Source: Actinoplanes sp. KI2 (GTDB lineage: Bacteria; Actinomycetota; Actinomycetes; Mycobacteriales; Micromonosporaceae). Taken from it: a stretch of 64,000 bases of DNA. The stretch spans positions 124,001 to 188,000 of the forward strand of contig NZ_JAOSZE010000008.1 of NCBI RefSeq assembly GCF_025630775.1, written 5' to 3'. Under the pieces are notes generated by a model, which saw only the letters and a list, made by a program, of their open reading frames with translations, made no database searches and had not been told where the DNA came from. Positions within the stretch are counted from its first letter, which is position 1. Every line of letters starts with the position of its first letter. Positions 29,744-37,292 of the stretch are shown piece after piece. A program made the translations under genes and the position numbers.

Positions 29744-29853
29744 GGCCTTTCCCGTACGAGGCAGGCCCAGTCCCCGCCTGCCCAGCCCGGCTGAGTGCAA
29801 CTCCGGCCCGTCGCGCGGCCGCCGGGCTGTCCCGGCGGGCCGGCATAGCCGAC
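29744..29853 (+). repeat. Left arm of a long inverted repeat
   Basis: About 110 bp, roughly 90% identical to the reverse complement of 30727-30838, including identical blocks of 27 and 36 bp. Starts seven bases after the stop of the PH gene. Contains a perfect hairpin (ccgccggg-ctgt-cccggcgg, 29819-29838). Confidence 0.88.
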
Positions 29854-29879
29854 CGCTCCCGATCGGGACAGGCGCAAAG

Positions 29880-30110
29880 AGGAGCCGGGCGTCCGGCCTG
29901 GGCGCCAGAAGCGCTGAGCGTCCTGCTGGCGCGCGGGAGTGCTGGGGCGTCCTGCCGGCGGGCGGGAGTGCTGGGGCGTCCTGCTGGCGCGCGGGAGTGC
30001 TGGGCGTCCAGCGTGGGCGTCAGACGAGCCGGGCATCCCCATAGGGCCGCAAGGAAGAGCGGGCGTCCTGCTAGCGCGCAAAAAAGAGCCGGCGTCCCGC
30101 TAGGGGCGCC
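29880..30110 (+). repeat. Degenerate ~30-bp tandem array
   Basis: Several imperfect units built on gagtgctggggcgtcctgct and gcgcgcaagagccggcgtcc, period about 29-33 bp. No unique spacers, so it is not a CRISPR array. Confidence 0.65.
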
Positions 30111-30565
30111 GGCTTTAGCGCGTCCGGACCGGGTTATCAAGCGTGCACCTGGGTCGTTGTCGACAGTCCTGAAGCCTCTCGGCTGAGGTCCCGCCGCAAC
30201 GTGCCTGCCGTGGCTGATCGCGCGTGGGTTCCCGGTGGCCGTGCGCGAGCTTTGCTACTGGCCCCTCACACTCCCGGACGCTCCAAAGATCGGGTATCCC
30301 GACCCCCAGAAATCCCCGGTTTCTTTGGGCCCTCCGCAACATTGCTCGCCAGTTCTTTCTACGCCGCTCGCCCCTTGATCGCCAGGGCTTCAGGGCGGCA
30401 AACCTGGCGTTTCAGATTAGTCAGACCAAAGCCATTCGCCCAGCTCACTGGCCATGTGTTGACCATGCCGAGCACGCTAAGCATGGATAACCGCACGTTC
30501 CGCGCACGCCGCGAGCGACCCGGCGGCCGGGCGCGCGACGCCGATTCGGGGCCGCCGCCGGGCGA

Positions 30566-30720
30566 AAGGCCGGGCCGATCGGGGTGCCCATCGGGCGCGC
30601 AAGACCGGCCCGATCGCGGTGGCCGTCGGGCGCGCAAGACCGGCCCGATCGCGGTGGCCATCGGGCGCGCAAGGCCGGCCCGATCGGGGTGACCATCGGG
30701 CGCAAGACCGGGCCGATTTG
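30566..30720 (+). repeat. 35-bp tandem array, 4.5 copies
   Basis: Copies begin at 30566, 30601, 30636, 30671 and 30704 (last period 33 bp). Core of each unit: aagaccggcccgatcgcggt. Non-coding. Confidence 0.85.
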
Positions 30721-30726
30721 GGCAGC

Positions 30727-30838
30727 TGTCGGCGATGCCGGCCCGCCGGGACAGCCCGGCGGCCGCGCGAGGGGCCGGAGTTGCACTCAGCCGGGCTGGA
30801 AAGGCGGGGACTGGGGCTCGCCTCGTACCGGAAAGTGC
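30727..30838 (-). repeat. Right arm of a long inverted repeat
   Basis: Reverse-complement partner of 29744-29853. It begins eight bases past the stop of the minus-strand HAD gene, so both arms have the same orientation relative to the gene they follow. Carries the same hairpin (30743-30762). Confidence 0.88.
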
Positions 30839-30845
30839 TTGGAAT

Positions 30846-31652
30846 CTAGGAAGCCTCGATCTCGGCTCGCGAGCGGCGGTGGCGCGCGTAGATCGAGAGG
30901 GCGATGGCGGCGCCCACGCCGACGCCGAGGGCCGCGGCCACCGGGACCGCTGGGCCGCCGCGAAGGCGCTTGCCGAGCGGGATGGGGTTGCGGAACTCGA
31001 GGATCGGCCAGGCGTTTTCCAGCGCGGCCCGGCGGAGGGCTCGGTCGGGGTTGACGGCGCTGGGGCGGCCGACCGATTCCAGCAGCGGCAGATCGCTCGC
31101 CGAGTCGGAGTAGGCGTAGCAGTCGGCCAGGTCGTAGCCGCGCTGGTCGGCGAGCTCGCGGACGCCGACGACCTTGTTGGGCCCGGCGGCGTAGAACTCG
31201 ATCTCGCCGCTGTACCGACCGTCGACGATGCTCATCCGGGTGGCGATCACGTCGGTGATGCCGAGCAGCGCGCCGATCGGGCGGACCATCTCCTCGCCGG
31301 ACGCCGACACCAGGACCACGTCGCGGCCGGCCGCCCGATGCTCGCTGATCAGGGTGGCGGCCTCGGCGTAGACGTACGGGTTGATCAGCTCGTTCAGGGT
31401 CTCGGCGATGATCTGCTGGACCTGCTCGACGCGCCAGCCCTTGGTCAGCGTGGCCAGGTAGTCGCGGGTGCGGGCCATCGCCTGCTCGTCGCCGCCACCG
31501 CCGAGGCGAAACATCAGCTGTGCGTAAGCAGACTTGACCACGTCCCGTCGGCTGATCAGGCCGTCACGATAGAACGGCCGTCCGAAGGCCAGGGCGCTGG
31601 ACTTGGCGATGACGGTCTTGTCGAGGTCGAAAAACGCGGCGCTGCGGCCCAC
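30846..31652 (-). CDS. HAD-superfamily IB hydrolase (SerB-like) with C-terminal TM
   Basis: Phosphatase-like protein of 268 residues. Motif I DLDKT (residues ~9-13), motif II SASGEE, the conserved lysine in GPNKVVG and motif IV SDSASDLPLLE are all present. A C-terminal helix (about 233-255) may anchor it in the membrane. GTG 31652 is chosen because a TACACT -10 box lies eight bases upstream, implying a leaderless transcript; the longer upstream frame lacks a ribosome-binding site. In other actinobacteria this gene (Rv3661 in M. tuberculosis) sits opposite ssd, as here, with the 6C RNA between. Confidence 0.85.
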   Translation of the reverse strand: MGRSAAFFDLDKTVIAKSSALAFGRPFYRDGLISRRDVVKSAYAQLMFRLGGGGDEQAMARTRDYLATLTKGWRVEQVQQIIAETLNELINPYVYAEAATLISEHRAAGRDVVLVSASGEEMVRPIGALLGITDVIATRMSIVDGRYSGEIEFYAAGPNKVVGVRELADQRGYDLADCYAYSDSASDLPLLESVGRPSAVNPDRALRRAALENAWPILEFRNPIPLGKRLRGGPAVPVAAALGVGVGAAIALSIYARHRRSRAEIEAS

Positions 31653-31660
31653 GGGCCGAA

Positions 31661-31666
31661 AGTGTA
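31661..31666 (-). promoter_or_regulatory. -10 box of the HAD gene (leaderless)
   Basis: tacact on the minus strand followed by eight bases and the GTG start. Confidence 0.45.
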
Positions 31667-31815
31667 GCCGCAACTGGGCGACGGCCGCCGTCCCCGGCGC
31701 GCCGAAGGGGTGGCAGTGACTGGCTGTGAAAACCGTCAGACGGGAAGCACCTTCGCACCGTGCCACAATCGGTACTCGACGCGTGCGCCTTTCGTGAGGC
31801 ATGCTAGTGCTGTTG

Positions 31816-31856
31816 CGATCGTGATTCATGTTGTGTGGTCGCACGATTCACGATCG
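31816..31856. promoter_or_regulatory. 9-bp inverted repeat upstream of 6C RNA
   Basis: cgatcgtga and tcacgatcg are perfect inverted repeats separated by 23 bases, just upstream of the 6C RNA. Could be an operator for the RNA or the divergent HAD gene. Confidence 0.35.
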
Positions 31857-31899
31857 GCTTCCATCACCTGACCCTCGGTGGTTGCGCCCCCCGCGATCA

Positions 31900-31980
31900 C
31901 CGAGCCGATTCGGCTCGACCCCCCCGGAGCCGAATCCTCGGACGACCCCCGTCTCCCCCGACGGGGGTCGTTCCCTATCT
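31900..31980 (+). ncRNA. 6C small RNA
   Basis: Two adjacent stem-loops with C-rich loops, the hallmark of the actinobacterial 6C RNA family. Hairpin 1: gattcggctc / gagccgaatc (31907-31916 with 31927-31936), 10 bp, loop containing seven consecutive Cs. Hairpin 2: cgacccccgtc / gacgggggtcg (31943-31953 with 31960-31970), 11 bp, loop tccccc. A pyrimidine-rich tail ttccctatct follows. The genomic position between a HAD phosphatase gene and ssd is the position of the 6C/B11 RNA in mycobacteria. Its ends are estimated from the structure. Confidence 0.82.
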
Positions 31981-32037
31981 GTCGGGTTTACGACTGCGAA
32001 TGGCAATGCCTTAGCAGATCCATTTGCGGCACGGCCT

Positions 32038-32065
32038 TTATCCACAGTGCGCAGAGTTATCCACA
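32038..32065 (+). promoter_or_regulatory. Pair of DnaA-box-like nonamers
   Basis: Two perfect ttatccaca boxes at 32038-32046 and 32057-32065, 19 bp apart, between the 6C RNA and ssd. Two perfect boxes this close are unlikely by chance in high-GC DNA; they may couple the Tad operon to DnaA. No origin genes (dnaA, dnaN) are nearby. Confidence 0.5.
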
Positions 32066-32148
32066 GCTCGGCGAATGGGCGTTGTACGGCACGACCGACC
32101 TCCGCGACGGTGGGCGCCTCACCCGCCCGATGCCGTGTTGGAGAGCCG

Positions 32149-33207
32149 ATGTCCGCTCCGCGCCTGCCCCTTGTCGTGACCGCCGACCAGGACCTGCTCG
32201 ACGACCTGCTGCGCCTCGCCGCGGCCGGCGGCACCGAGGTCGAGGTGGCGCCCGATCCGGCCGCCGCCCGCGCCCGACTGCCCGACGCGCCGTTCCTCGT
32301 GCTCGGCGCCGACCAGGTCGGGGCCTGCCTGCGGGCGCGGTTGCCGCGCCACCCGCGCACCCTGATCGTCGGCCGGCACACCTGGCCGCCGGGCGTTGAG
32401 GAGGTGGTGGCGCGCCTCGGCCCGGTGCACGTCTGCCTGCTGCCGTCGAGCGAGGCCTGGCTGGTCGACCGCTTCGCCGAGCGGTCCGCCGAGCCGCCGC
32501 CGGCCACCGGCCGCACGCTGGCCGTGATCGGTGGCTGCGGCGGTGCGGGCGCGAGCACGCTGGCCGGCGGGCTCGCGGTCACCGCCGTGCGCACCGGGCG
32601 CCGCACCCTCCTGGTCGACGCCGACCCGCTCGGCGGCGGGCTCGACCTGCTGCTCGGCTGGGAGGGGCTGGACGGTCTGCGCTGGCCGGCGCTGGCCCGG
32701 GCCGGCGGCCGGGTCGATGCGCCGGCTCTGCTGCGTGCCCTGCCGCGGCGCGGCGATCTCGTGTTGCTGTCGTTCGCCCGCCAGGACGCGACGCACGTGC
32801 CCAGCGAGGCGATGGCGGTGGCGCTCGATGCCGGCCGCAGCGGCCGCGACGTGATCATTGCGGACCTGCCCCGGCATCTCGACGACGCGGCGGTGCTCGC
32901 GCTGCAGGCCGCCGACCGGGCCGTGCTGGTCGTCCCGGCCGAGTTGCGGGCCACCGCGGGCGCGTCCCGGATGGCGCGGCTGGTCCGGGTCCATCGGGAC
33001 GACCTCGCGCTGGTGGTTCGCGGGCCGGCGCCCGGCCGGCTGCGGCCCGCGGAAATATCCCGCGCGCTCGGGCTGCCGCTGGCCGGCCTGCTGCAGCCCG
33101 ATCCGGAGATGTGCCGGCAGGTGGAGTACGGGCGGCCACCCGCCGCCACCGGGAAGGGGCAGTTCGCGAAGCTGTGCCGCCATTTGATCGAGGAGCTTGC
33201 GGCATGA
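32149..33207 (+). CDS. ssd: CpaE-like septum-site-determining protein Ssd
   Basis: MinD/ParA-type P-loop ATPase of the actinobacterial CpaE/Ssd family, first gene of the Tad pilus operon. 352 residues. The N-terminal ~115 residues are receiver-like. The deviant Walker A reads GGCGGAGASTLAGGL (about residue 128) and the switch region ADLPRHLDDAA. In mycobacteria Ssd affects septation; in Tad systems CpaE directs pilus assembly. ATG start with ggagag close upstream. Its last codon overlaps tadA (ATGA). Confidence 0.88.
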   Translation: MSAPRLPLVVTADQDLLDDLLRLAAAGGTEVEVAPDPAAARARLPDAPFLVLGADQVGACLRARLPRHPRTLIVGRHTWPPGVEEVVARLGPVHVCLLPSSEAWLVDRFAERSAEPPPATGRTLAVIGGCGGAGASTLAGGLAVTAVRTGRRTLLVDADPLGGGLDLLLGWEGLDGLRWPALARAGGRVDAPALLRALPRRGDLVLLSFARQDATHVPSEAMAVALDAGRSGRDVIIADLPRHLDDAAVLALQAADRAVLVVPAELRATAGASRMARLVRVHRDDLALVVRGPAPGRLRPAEISRALGLPLAGLLQPDPEMCRQVEYGRPPAATGKGQFAKLCRHLIEELAA

Positions 33208-34391
33208 CCGGGTACGGGGGACTCGCCAGCTCGGTGCGGCAACAGCTCGCGGTCGGCGGGGTGGAGGCGACGCCGGCCACGGTCCGGCACGCGGTGCGAC
33301 GAGAGGCCGGCGCGCTCGGCGACACGGCCGTGCTGCGGCTTGCCGACCGGGTGCACGACGAACTGGTCGGCGCGGGCCCGCTCGCGCCGCTGATCGCCGC
33401 GCCGGAGGTGACCGATGTCCTGGTGAACGGCGTTCAGGTGTGGGTGGACCGGGGCAACGGGCTCGAGCGCGCGGCGGTCGGCTTCCGTGACCGCGAGGAG
33501 GTGCGCCGTCTCGCCCAGCGGCTGGCGGCGGCGTGCGGGCGGCGGCTCGACGACGGCCAGCCGTACGCGGATGCCCGCCTGCCCGACGGCACCCGGCTGC
33601 ACGCGGTGCTGCCGCCGGTCGGGACCGATGGGCCGTACCTGTCGCTGCGGACCTTCCGGCAGCGGCCGTTCACGCTCGGGGATCTGATCGAGCACGGGAC
33701 GGTGGCGAGCACGGTGGCGCCGGTGCTGGTAGCGATCGTGCGGGCCCGACTGGCGTACCTGGTGACCGGGGGCACGGGCAGCGGCAAGACGACGCTGCTG
33801 TCCACACTGCTCGGGCTCGTGCCGCCGACCGAGCGGATCGTGCTGGTCGAGGACGCGGCCGAACTGCGGCCGACGCACCCGCACGTGGTCGCGCTGCAGG
33901 CCCGGACCGCCAACGTCGAGGGCGCGGGGGCGATCGGGCTGACCGATCTCGTCCGGCAGGCGCTGCGGATGCGACCCGACCGACTGGTGATCGGGGAGTG
34001 TCGCGGTGCGGAGATCGTCGATCTCCTGGGCGCGCTGAACACCGGGCACGACGGCGGCGCGGGGACGCTGCACGCCAACACGGCGGCCGACGTGCCGGCC
34101 CGGCTGGAGGCGCTCGGGCTGCTCGGCGGTCTGCCCCGGGCGGCGCTGCACGCCCAGGTCGTGGCGGCGCTGCAGGTCGTGTTGCAGGTGCGGCGGACGG
34201 CGCGGGGCCGGCAGCTGGAATCGGTGAGCGTGCTGCTGCCATCCGGGGCGCAGCGGCTGGCGACGGTGGTGCCGGCCTGGCGGCGTACGCGCGGGGCCGG
34301 GCCGGGCGCCACGGCCTTGGCCCGGCTCCTGGCCGGTCGGGGCGTGTCGGTGCCGGCCGTGCTCGAGCCGCCGGTGGGGGCGGGCTCGTGA
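33204..34391 (+). CDS. tadA: TadA/CpaF secretion ATPase
   Basis: Hexameric ATPase that powers Tad/Flp pilus assembly. 395 residues. Walker A VTGGTGSGKTTLLS (about residue 190), Asp box VLVEDAAELRP, Walker B-like RLVIGECRGAEIVDLL and GTLHANT His box are all present. ATG overlaps the ssd stop. Upstream in-frame extension is a shadow. Confidence 0.94.
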   Translation: MTGYGGLASSVRQQLAVGGVEATPATVRHAVRREAGALGDTAVLRLADRVHDELVGAGPLAPLIAAPEVTDVLVNGVQVWVDRGNGLERAAVGFRDREEVRRLAQRLAAACGRRLDDGQPYADARLPDGTRLHAVLPPVGTDGPYLSLRTFRQRPFTLGDLIEHGTVASTVAPVLVAIVRARLAYLVTGGTGSGKTTLLSTLLGLVPPTERIVLVEDAAELRPTHPHVVALQARTANVEGAGAIGLTDLVRQALRMRPDRLVIGECRGAEIVDLLGALNTGHDGGAGTLHANTAADVPARLEALGLLGGLPRAALHAQVVAALQVVLQVRRTARGRQLESVSVLLPSGAQRLATVVPAWRRTRGAGPGATALARLLAGRGVSVPAVLEPPVGAGS

Positions 34392-35131
34392 GGGTGGCGC
34401 TGATGTGTCTGGCGGAAATGATCGGTCGGTCGGCGCGGCGGGTCCTGATGCTCGGCGTTAGCACGGCCGCGGTGCTCGCGCTGGTGGTCGGCGGGCCGGT
34501 GCTCGCCGTGGTGGTGGCCGTCTACGCGGGGCTCGCTGGGCGGGCGCTGCTGCGGCGCTCGGCGCGGCGACGGGCCCGGGCCGAGCGGCAGGTGGCGATC
34601 GCCAAGCTGGCCGGGCTCGCGGCCGATCTGCGGGCCGGGCTGCCGCCATCGGGGGAGGAGTTCGCGCCGGGCCGGATCGGGCGCCTGACCGCCTCGGTGT
34701 GGCGTCTGGCCGAGCGCACCGGGGCGCCCGCGGCCGATCTGGTGGAGCGGATCGAGGCGGACGCGCGGGCCGCGGATCGGTCGGCCGCGTCGGCTTCGGC
34801 GCAGGCGGCGGGGGCACAGGCGACGGCGCTGCTGCTGGCCGGGCTGCCGGTGGGCGGGATCGGGCTGGGGCTGGCGATCGGGGCCGATCCGGCGGCGGTG
34901 CTGCTGCATACGCCGCTGGGTGGGGCGTGCGCGATCGGGGCGGTGCTGCTGCAGGGCGGCGGGCTGATCTGGTCGGAACGGCTCATCGCGGATGCGGAGC
35001 AGGAACCGCGGACGGTGGCACCGGCCGTGCTGACCGCTGAGCCACGGAGGGCGGGTGCGGATCGGCTCACTGTGGAGCGGGAACGGCTCGCCGCGGGTGC
35101 GTCCCGCTCAGCCTCGGGGAGTTCGCGGTGA
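34388..35131 (+). CDS. tadB: TadB-like type II secretion F-domain membrane protein
   Basis: Inner-membrane platform protein of the Tad system, 247 residues, GTG start overlapping the tadA stop. Two N-terminal helices (about 18-50), then a basic cytoplasmic T2SS-F-like domain (GLAADLRAGLPPS, AERTGAPAADLVERI) and two C-terminal helices (about 140-190). Shorter than proteobacterial TadB, as usual in actinobacteria. The tail after ~200 is hydrophilic. Its stop overlaps a small gene. Confidence 0.85.
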   Translation: MRVALMCLAEMIGRSARRVLMLGVSTAAVLALVVGGPVLAVVVAVYAGLAGRALLRRSARRRARAERQVAIAKLAGLAADLRAGLPPSGEEFAPGRIGRLTASVWRLAERTGAPAADLVERIEADARAADRSAASASAQAAGAQATALLLAGLPVGGIGLGLAIGADPAAVLLHTPLGGACAIGAVLLQGGGLIWSERLIADAEQEPRTVAPAVLTAEPRRAGADRLTVERERLAAGASRSASGSSR

Positions 35132-35337
35132 TCGAGCGGTGTGCGCTGGATGCGCTGCTGAGCCCGGGTGGGCCGGTGCGGGTCGCGGTGCGGCCGTGCT
35201 GCCTGGCCGCCCTGGTGGGTCGCCGGCCGCCGGATCCGCCGGTGGCGGGTGGAGCTTCGTTCGCGGAGCTGGTCTGCGCGGCGGCCGCGGCCGAGTCCGA
35301 CTCCGAGTCCGTGTCCGAATTGCAGGCGGCGCCATGA
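35128..35337 (+). CDS. Small unknown protein embedded in the tad operon
   Basis: A 69-residue open frame whose GTG overlaps the tadB stop (GTGA) and whose stop overlaps the tadC ATG (ATGA). Overlap at both ends argues that it is translated. Contains a short Cys pair region (RPCCLAALVG) and an acidic Ser/Glu tail (ESDSESVSE). No match recognised and no clear membrane helix. Could also be a coupling device that carries ribosomes from tadB to tadC. Confidence 0.5.
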   Translation: MIERCALDALLSPGGPVRVAVRPCCLAALVGRRPPDPPVAGGASFAELVCAAAAAESDSESVSELQAAP

Positions 35338-35396
35338 CCGGTGGCGCTGTTGCACGTGAGGCCCTGACCGGCGGCGGTGTTGCCGATGACGCCATG
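35334..35396 (+). repeat. 30-bp degenerate tandem repeat at the tadC start
   Basis: Two and a bit units of 30 bp, each beginning with an (a/c)tgaccg sequence, encode MTGGAVAREA, LTGGGVADDA and the true-looking start MTVVAL. Suggests the 5' end of tadC was extended by tandem duplication. Confidence 0.55.
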
Positions 35397-36119
35397 ACCG
35401 TGGTGGCGCTGGCCGTGGCGGTGTTGCTGATCGTGCCGATCGTGTGGCGGCGTGGTGCGCGGCGGCGACTCGATCGGCTGCGCCGGATCGGCCTGCCCGC
35501 TCGCGAGCAGGCCGGTGCCAAGGCGCCGGGGGTGGGCCGGTGGGGGATCGGGCTGGCCGCGGGAACGGCCGTCGCCGGGCTGATCTGGGCCTGGTGGGGT
35601 GTGCCGGTGGGGCTCGCCGCCGGGGTGGCGGTCGAGCGATACCTGGCGCGGCAGGAGCCCGCGGCGCAGCGGCGGGAACGGCTCGCGGTCCTCGCCGATC
35701 TGCCGCTCGGGGCCGACCTGCTCGCGGCGGCACTCCGCGCGGGTGCGCCGATCGACCGGGCCGCCGCGGCGGTGGCCGACGCGCTGGGCGGGCCGCTCGG
35801 CGAGCGGCTGCTGCGGACCGCCCGCTCGCTGCGACTCGGCGCCGAACCGGCCGAGGCCTGGCAACACCTGGCCGGGATCGAGGGCGCGGACCGGCTGATC
35901 ACGGCGGCCGTCCGGTCCAGCGCGAGCGGGGGTGCGCTGGCCGCGGCACTTGGCCGGCTCGCCGACGACCTGCGCGCCGACCGGGCCGTCGCGGTCGAGG
36001 CGGCCGCGCAGCGGGCCGGCGTGCTGATCGTGCTGCCGCTGGGCCTGTGCTTTCTGCCGGCGTTCCTGCTGGTCGGCGTGGTCCCGGTGCTGATCGGCCT
36101 GCTGGGCGATGTGTTCTGA
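35334..36119 (+). CDS. tadC: TadC-like type II secretion F-domain membrane protein
   Basis: Second platform membrane protein of the Tad system, 261 residues from the ATG overlapping the preceding stop. Helices at about 21-38, 65-95 and at the C-terminus (IVLPLGLCFLPAFLLVGVV). The T2SS-F core contains LADLPLGADLLAAALRAGAP. The first 20 residues are two degenerate decapeptide repeats (MTGGAVAREA, LTGGGVADDA); the ATG at 35394 (MTVVALAV), which begins a third copy, could be the ancestral start. Confidence 0.87.
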   Translation: MTGGAVAREALTGGGVADDAMTVVALAVAVLLIVPIVWRRGARRRLDRLRRIGLPAREQAGAKAPGVGRWGIGLAAGTAVAGLIWAWWGVPVGLAAGVAVERYLARQEPAAQRRERLAVLADLPLGADLLAAALRAGAPIDRAAAAVADALGGPLGERLLRTARSLRLGAEPAEAWQHLAGIEGADRLITAAVRSSASGGALAAALGRLADDLRADRAVAVEAAAQRAGVLIVLPLGLCFLPAFLLVGVVPVLIGLLGDVF

Positions 36120-36230
36120 CCGCGCCCGCTCCCCGAGTCAGTGACCCCTGACCCCGTGACCCGGGAAGTCACGGAACCCGACAGCGGCCCACCGTCCGGC
36201 CGCTGGCAACCACAACGAAGGAGAACCAAC

Positions 36231-36416
36231 GTGCGCAAACTGATCGCGAACTTCGCCCGTCTGCGAACCGAGGCCGGCGACGACGGGATGAGCACCGTCG
36301 AGTACGCCGTGGGCACGCTTGCCGCGGCCATACTCGCCGGCGTCCTCATCAAGATCGTCGGTGGTGATCACGTGAACGCGGCCCTCACGGCGCTCATCGA
36401 CCGAGCGCTGAAGTGA
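36231..36416 (+). CDS. Flp-type pilin subunit (DUF4244 family)
   Basis: 61-residue pilin precursor. The prepilin cleavage site is visible as DDG-MSTVEYAVG (about residues 18-28), with the required Glu at +5, followed by a hydrophobic helix (GTLAAAILAGVLIKIV). Processed mature pilin would be about 43 residues. GTG start seven bases after aaggag. 111 bases separate it from tadC, the only non-overlapping step in the operon, so it may have its own promoter. The stop overlaps the next gene. Confidence 0.87.
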   Translation: MRKLIANFARLRTEAGDDGMSTVEYAVGTLAAAILAGVLIKIVGGDHVNAALTALIDRALK

Positions 36417-36772
36417 TCAGGCGCCGGCAGCCCGGTCGGGACCGGGGAGCCTTCACCGCCGAGTTCGCGGCCGGGCTGCCGGCGCTCATCCTGCTGCTCC
36501 TCGCCGGGCTAACCGCGGTCGCGGCGGTGACCGCGAAGGGGCAGTGCGTGGACGCCGCGCGGGAAGGAGCGTTGGCCGGCGCTCGGGGCGAGGCGGCATC
36601 CGCGGCGGCACTCCGGGTCGCGCCGCCCGGAGCGCAGGTCGATGTTGCCGGGGGCGCGGAGACGGTCACGGTCGTCGTGCGGGCTCCGGTGCGGTTGCTG
36701 GGCAGCCATCTCCCGGCGATCACCGTCGAGGGGCGGGCGGTCGCGGCCCGCGAGCCCGAGGTGGCCGGGTGA
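36413..36772 (+). CDS. tadE: TadE-family pseudopilin
   Basis: Minor pilin of the Tad system, 119 residues. DRGAFTAEFAAGLPALILLLL (about residues 10-30) matches the TadE signature, with a prepilin-like G and Glu at +5. The remainder is a small extracytoplasmic domain. GTG overlaps the pilin stop. Confidence 0.85.
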   Translation: MIRRRQPGRDRGAFTAEFAAGLPALILLLLAGLTAVAAVTAKGQCVDAAREGALAGARGEAASAAALRVAPPGAQVDVAGGAETVTVVVRAPVRLLGSHLPAITVEGRAVAAREPEVAG

Positions 36773-37194
36773 TGGCCGGAGCAGGCGATGGCCGGAGTTG
36801 GGTGATGGCGGGATCTCGCAGTGACTGGGAAAGGCGCGACGGGCCGGATCGGGGTGCGGCGTCGATTCTGTTGCTGGCGGTTGGCCTGGTTCTGGTGATG
36901 GCGGGGCTCGGCGGTGCGGCGATCGGTACCGCCCGGGTGGCCCGGCACCAGGCTCGGAACGCTGCCGACCTGGCCGCGCTGGCCGGTGCGACGGATGCGG
37001 TCTACGGCGAGGCGGTTGCCTGCCCGCGGGCTGCCCGCTTCGCGACGGCCAACGGTGCCGAACTGACCTCGTGCACGGTCGACGGCCTGGAGATCGTCGT
37101 GCGGGCAGAGGTGGCGGTCCGGCCACTGCCCGGCTTGGTGCGCCACGCGACCGCGACCGCCCGGGCCGGCCCGATCAGCGGCCCGGCGGGGTAG
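36772..37194 (+). CDS. TadE-like (helicase/secretion-neighbourhood) pilus protein
   Basis: 140-residue protein with a hydrophobic N-terminal helix after GPDRGAASILLLAVGLVLVM and a short external domain (AADLAALAGATDAVYG), the pattern of Rv3654c-like TadE/TadG proteins that always sit beside the helicase. ATG 36772 or the GTG three bases before it, overlapping the tadE stop. The typical Glu at +5 is absent. Last gene of the operon. Confidence 0.78.
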   Translation: MAGAGDGRSWVMAGSRSDWERRDGPDRGAASILLLAVGLVLVMAGLGGAAIGTARVARHQARNAADLAALAGATDAVYGEAVACPRAARFATANGAELTSCTVDGLEIVVRAEVAVRPLPGLVRHATATARAGPISGPAG

Positions 37195-37292
37195 CGGTAG
37201 GTCGGCAGCGCTGAGTGGCCCGGTGAGGTGAGTCGTGGGCGGGCGGCGCTGAGTGGTCCGACCGGGTGTGGCGGGAGGTTGACCGACGTTGC

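Larger units (their letters stand above)
29738..30845. other. 1.1 kb non-coding interval between convergent genes
   Basis: No credible gene. It is bounded by ~110-bp inverted repeats, contains two minisatellite-like arrays (about 29880-30110 and 30566-30720), and has a central less GC-rich part (about 30230-30500) with small hairpins, for example tcggg-tat-cccga at about 30295. Open frames here are artefacts of the repeats. Confidence 0.7.

Noticed and set aside
30115..30565. Small genes in the centre of the gene-free interval
   Set aside because: Frames there show no consistent third-position GC bias and no ribosome-binding sites.
29880..30720. CRISPR array
   Set aside because: Units are contiguous tandem copies with no unique spacers of constant length and no cas genes.
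32038..32065. Replication origin indicated by DnaA boxes
   Set aside because: Only two boxes, no dnaA/dnaN/gyrB and no AT-rich unwinding region; a regulatory role is more plausible.
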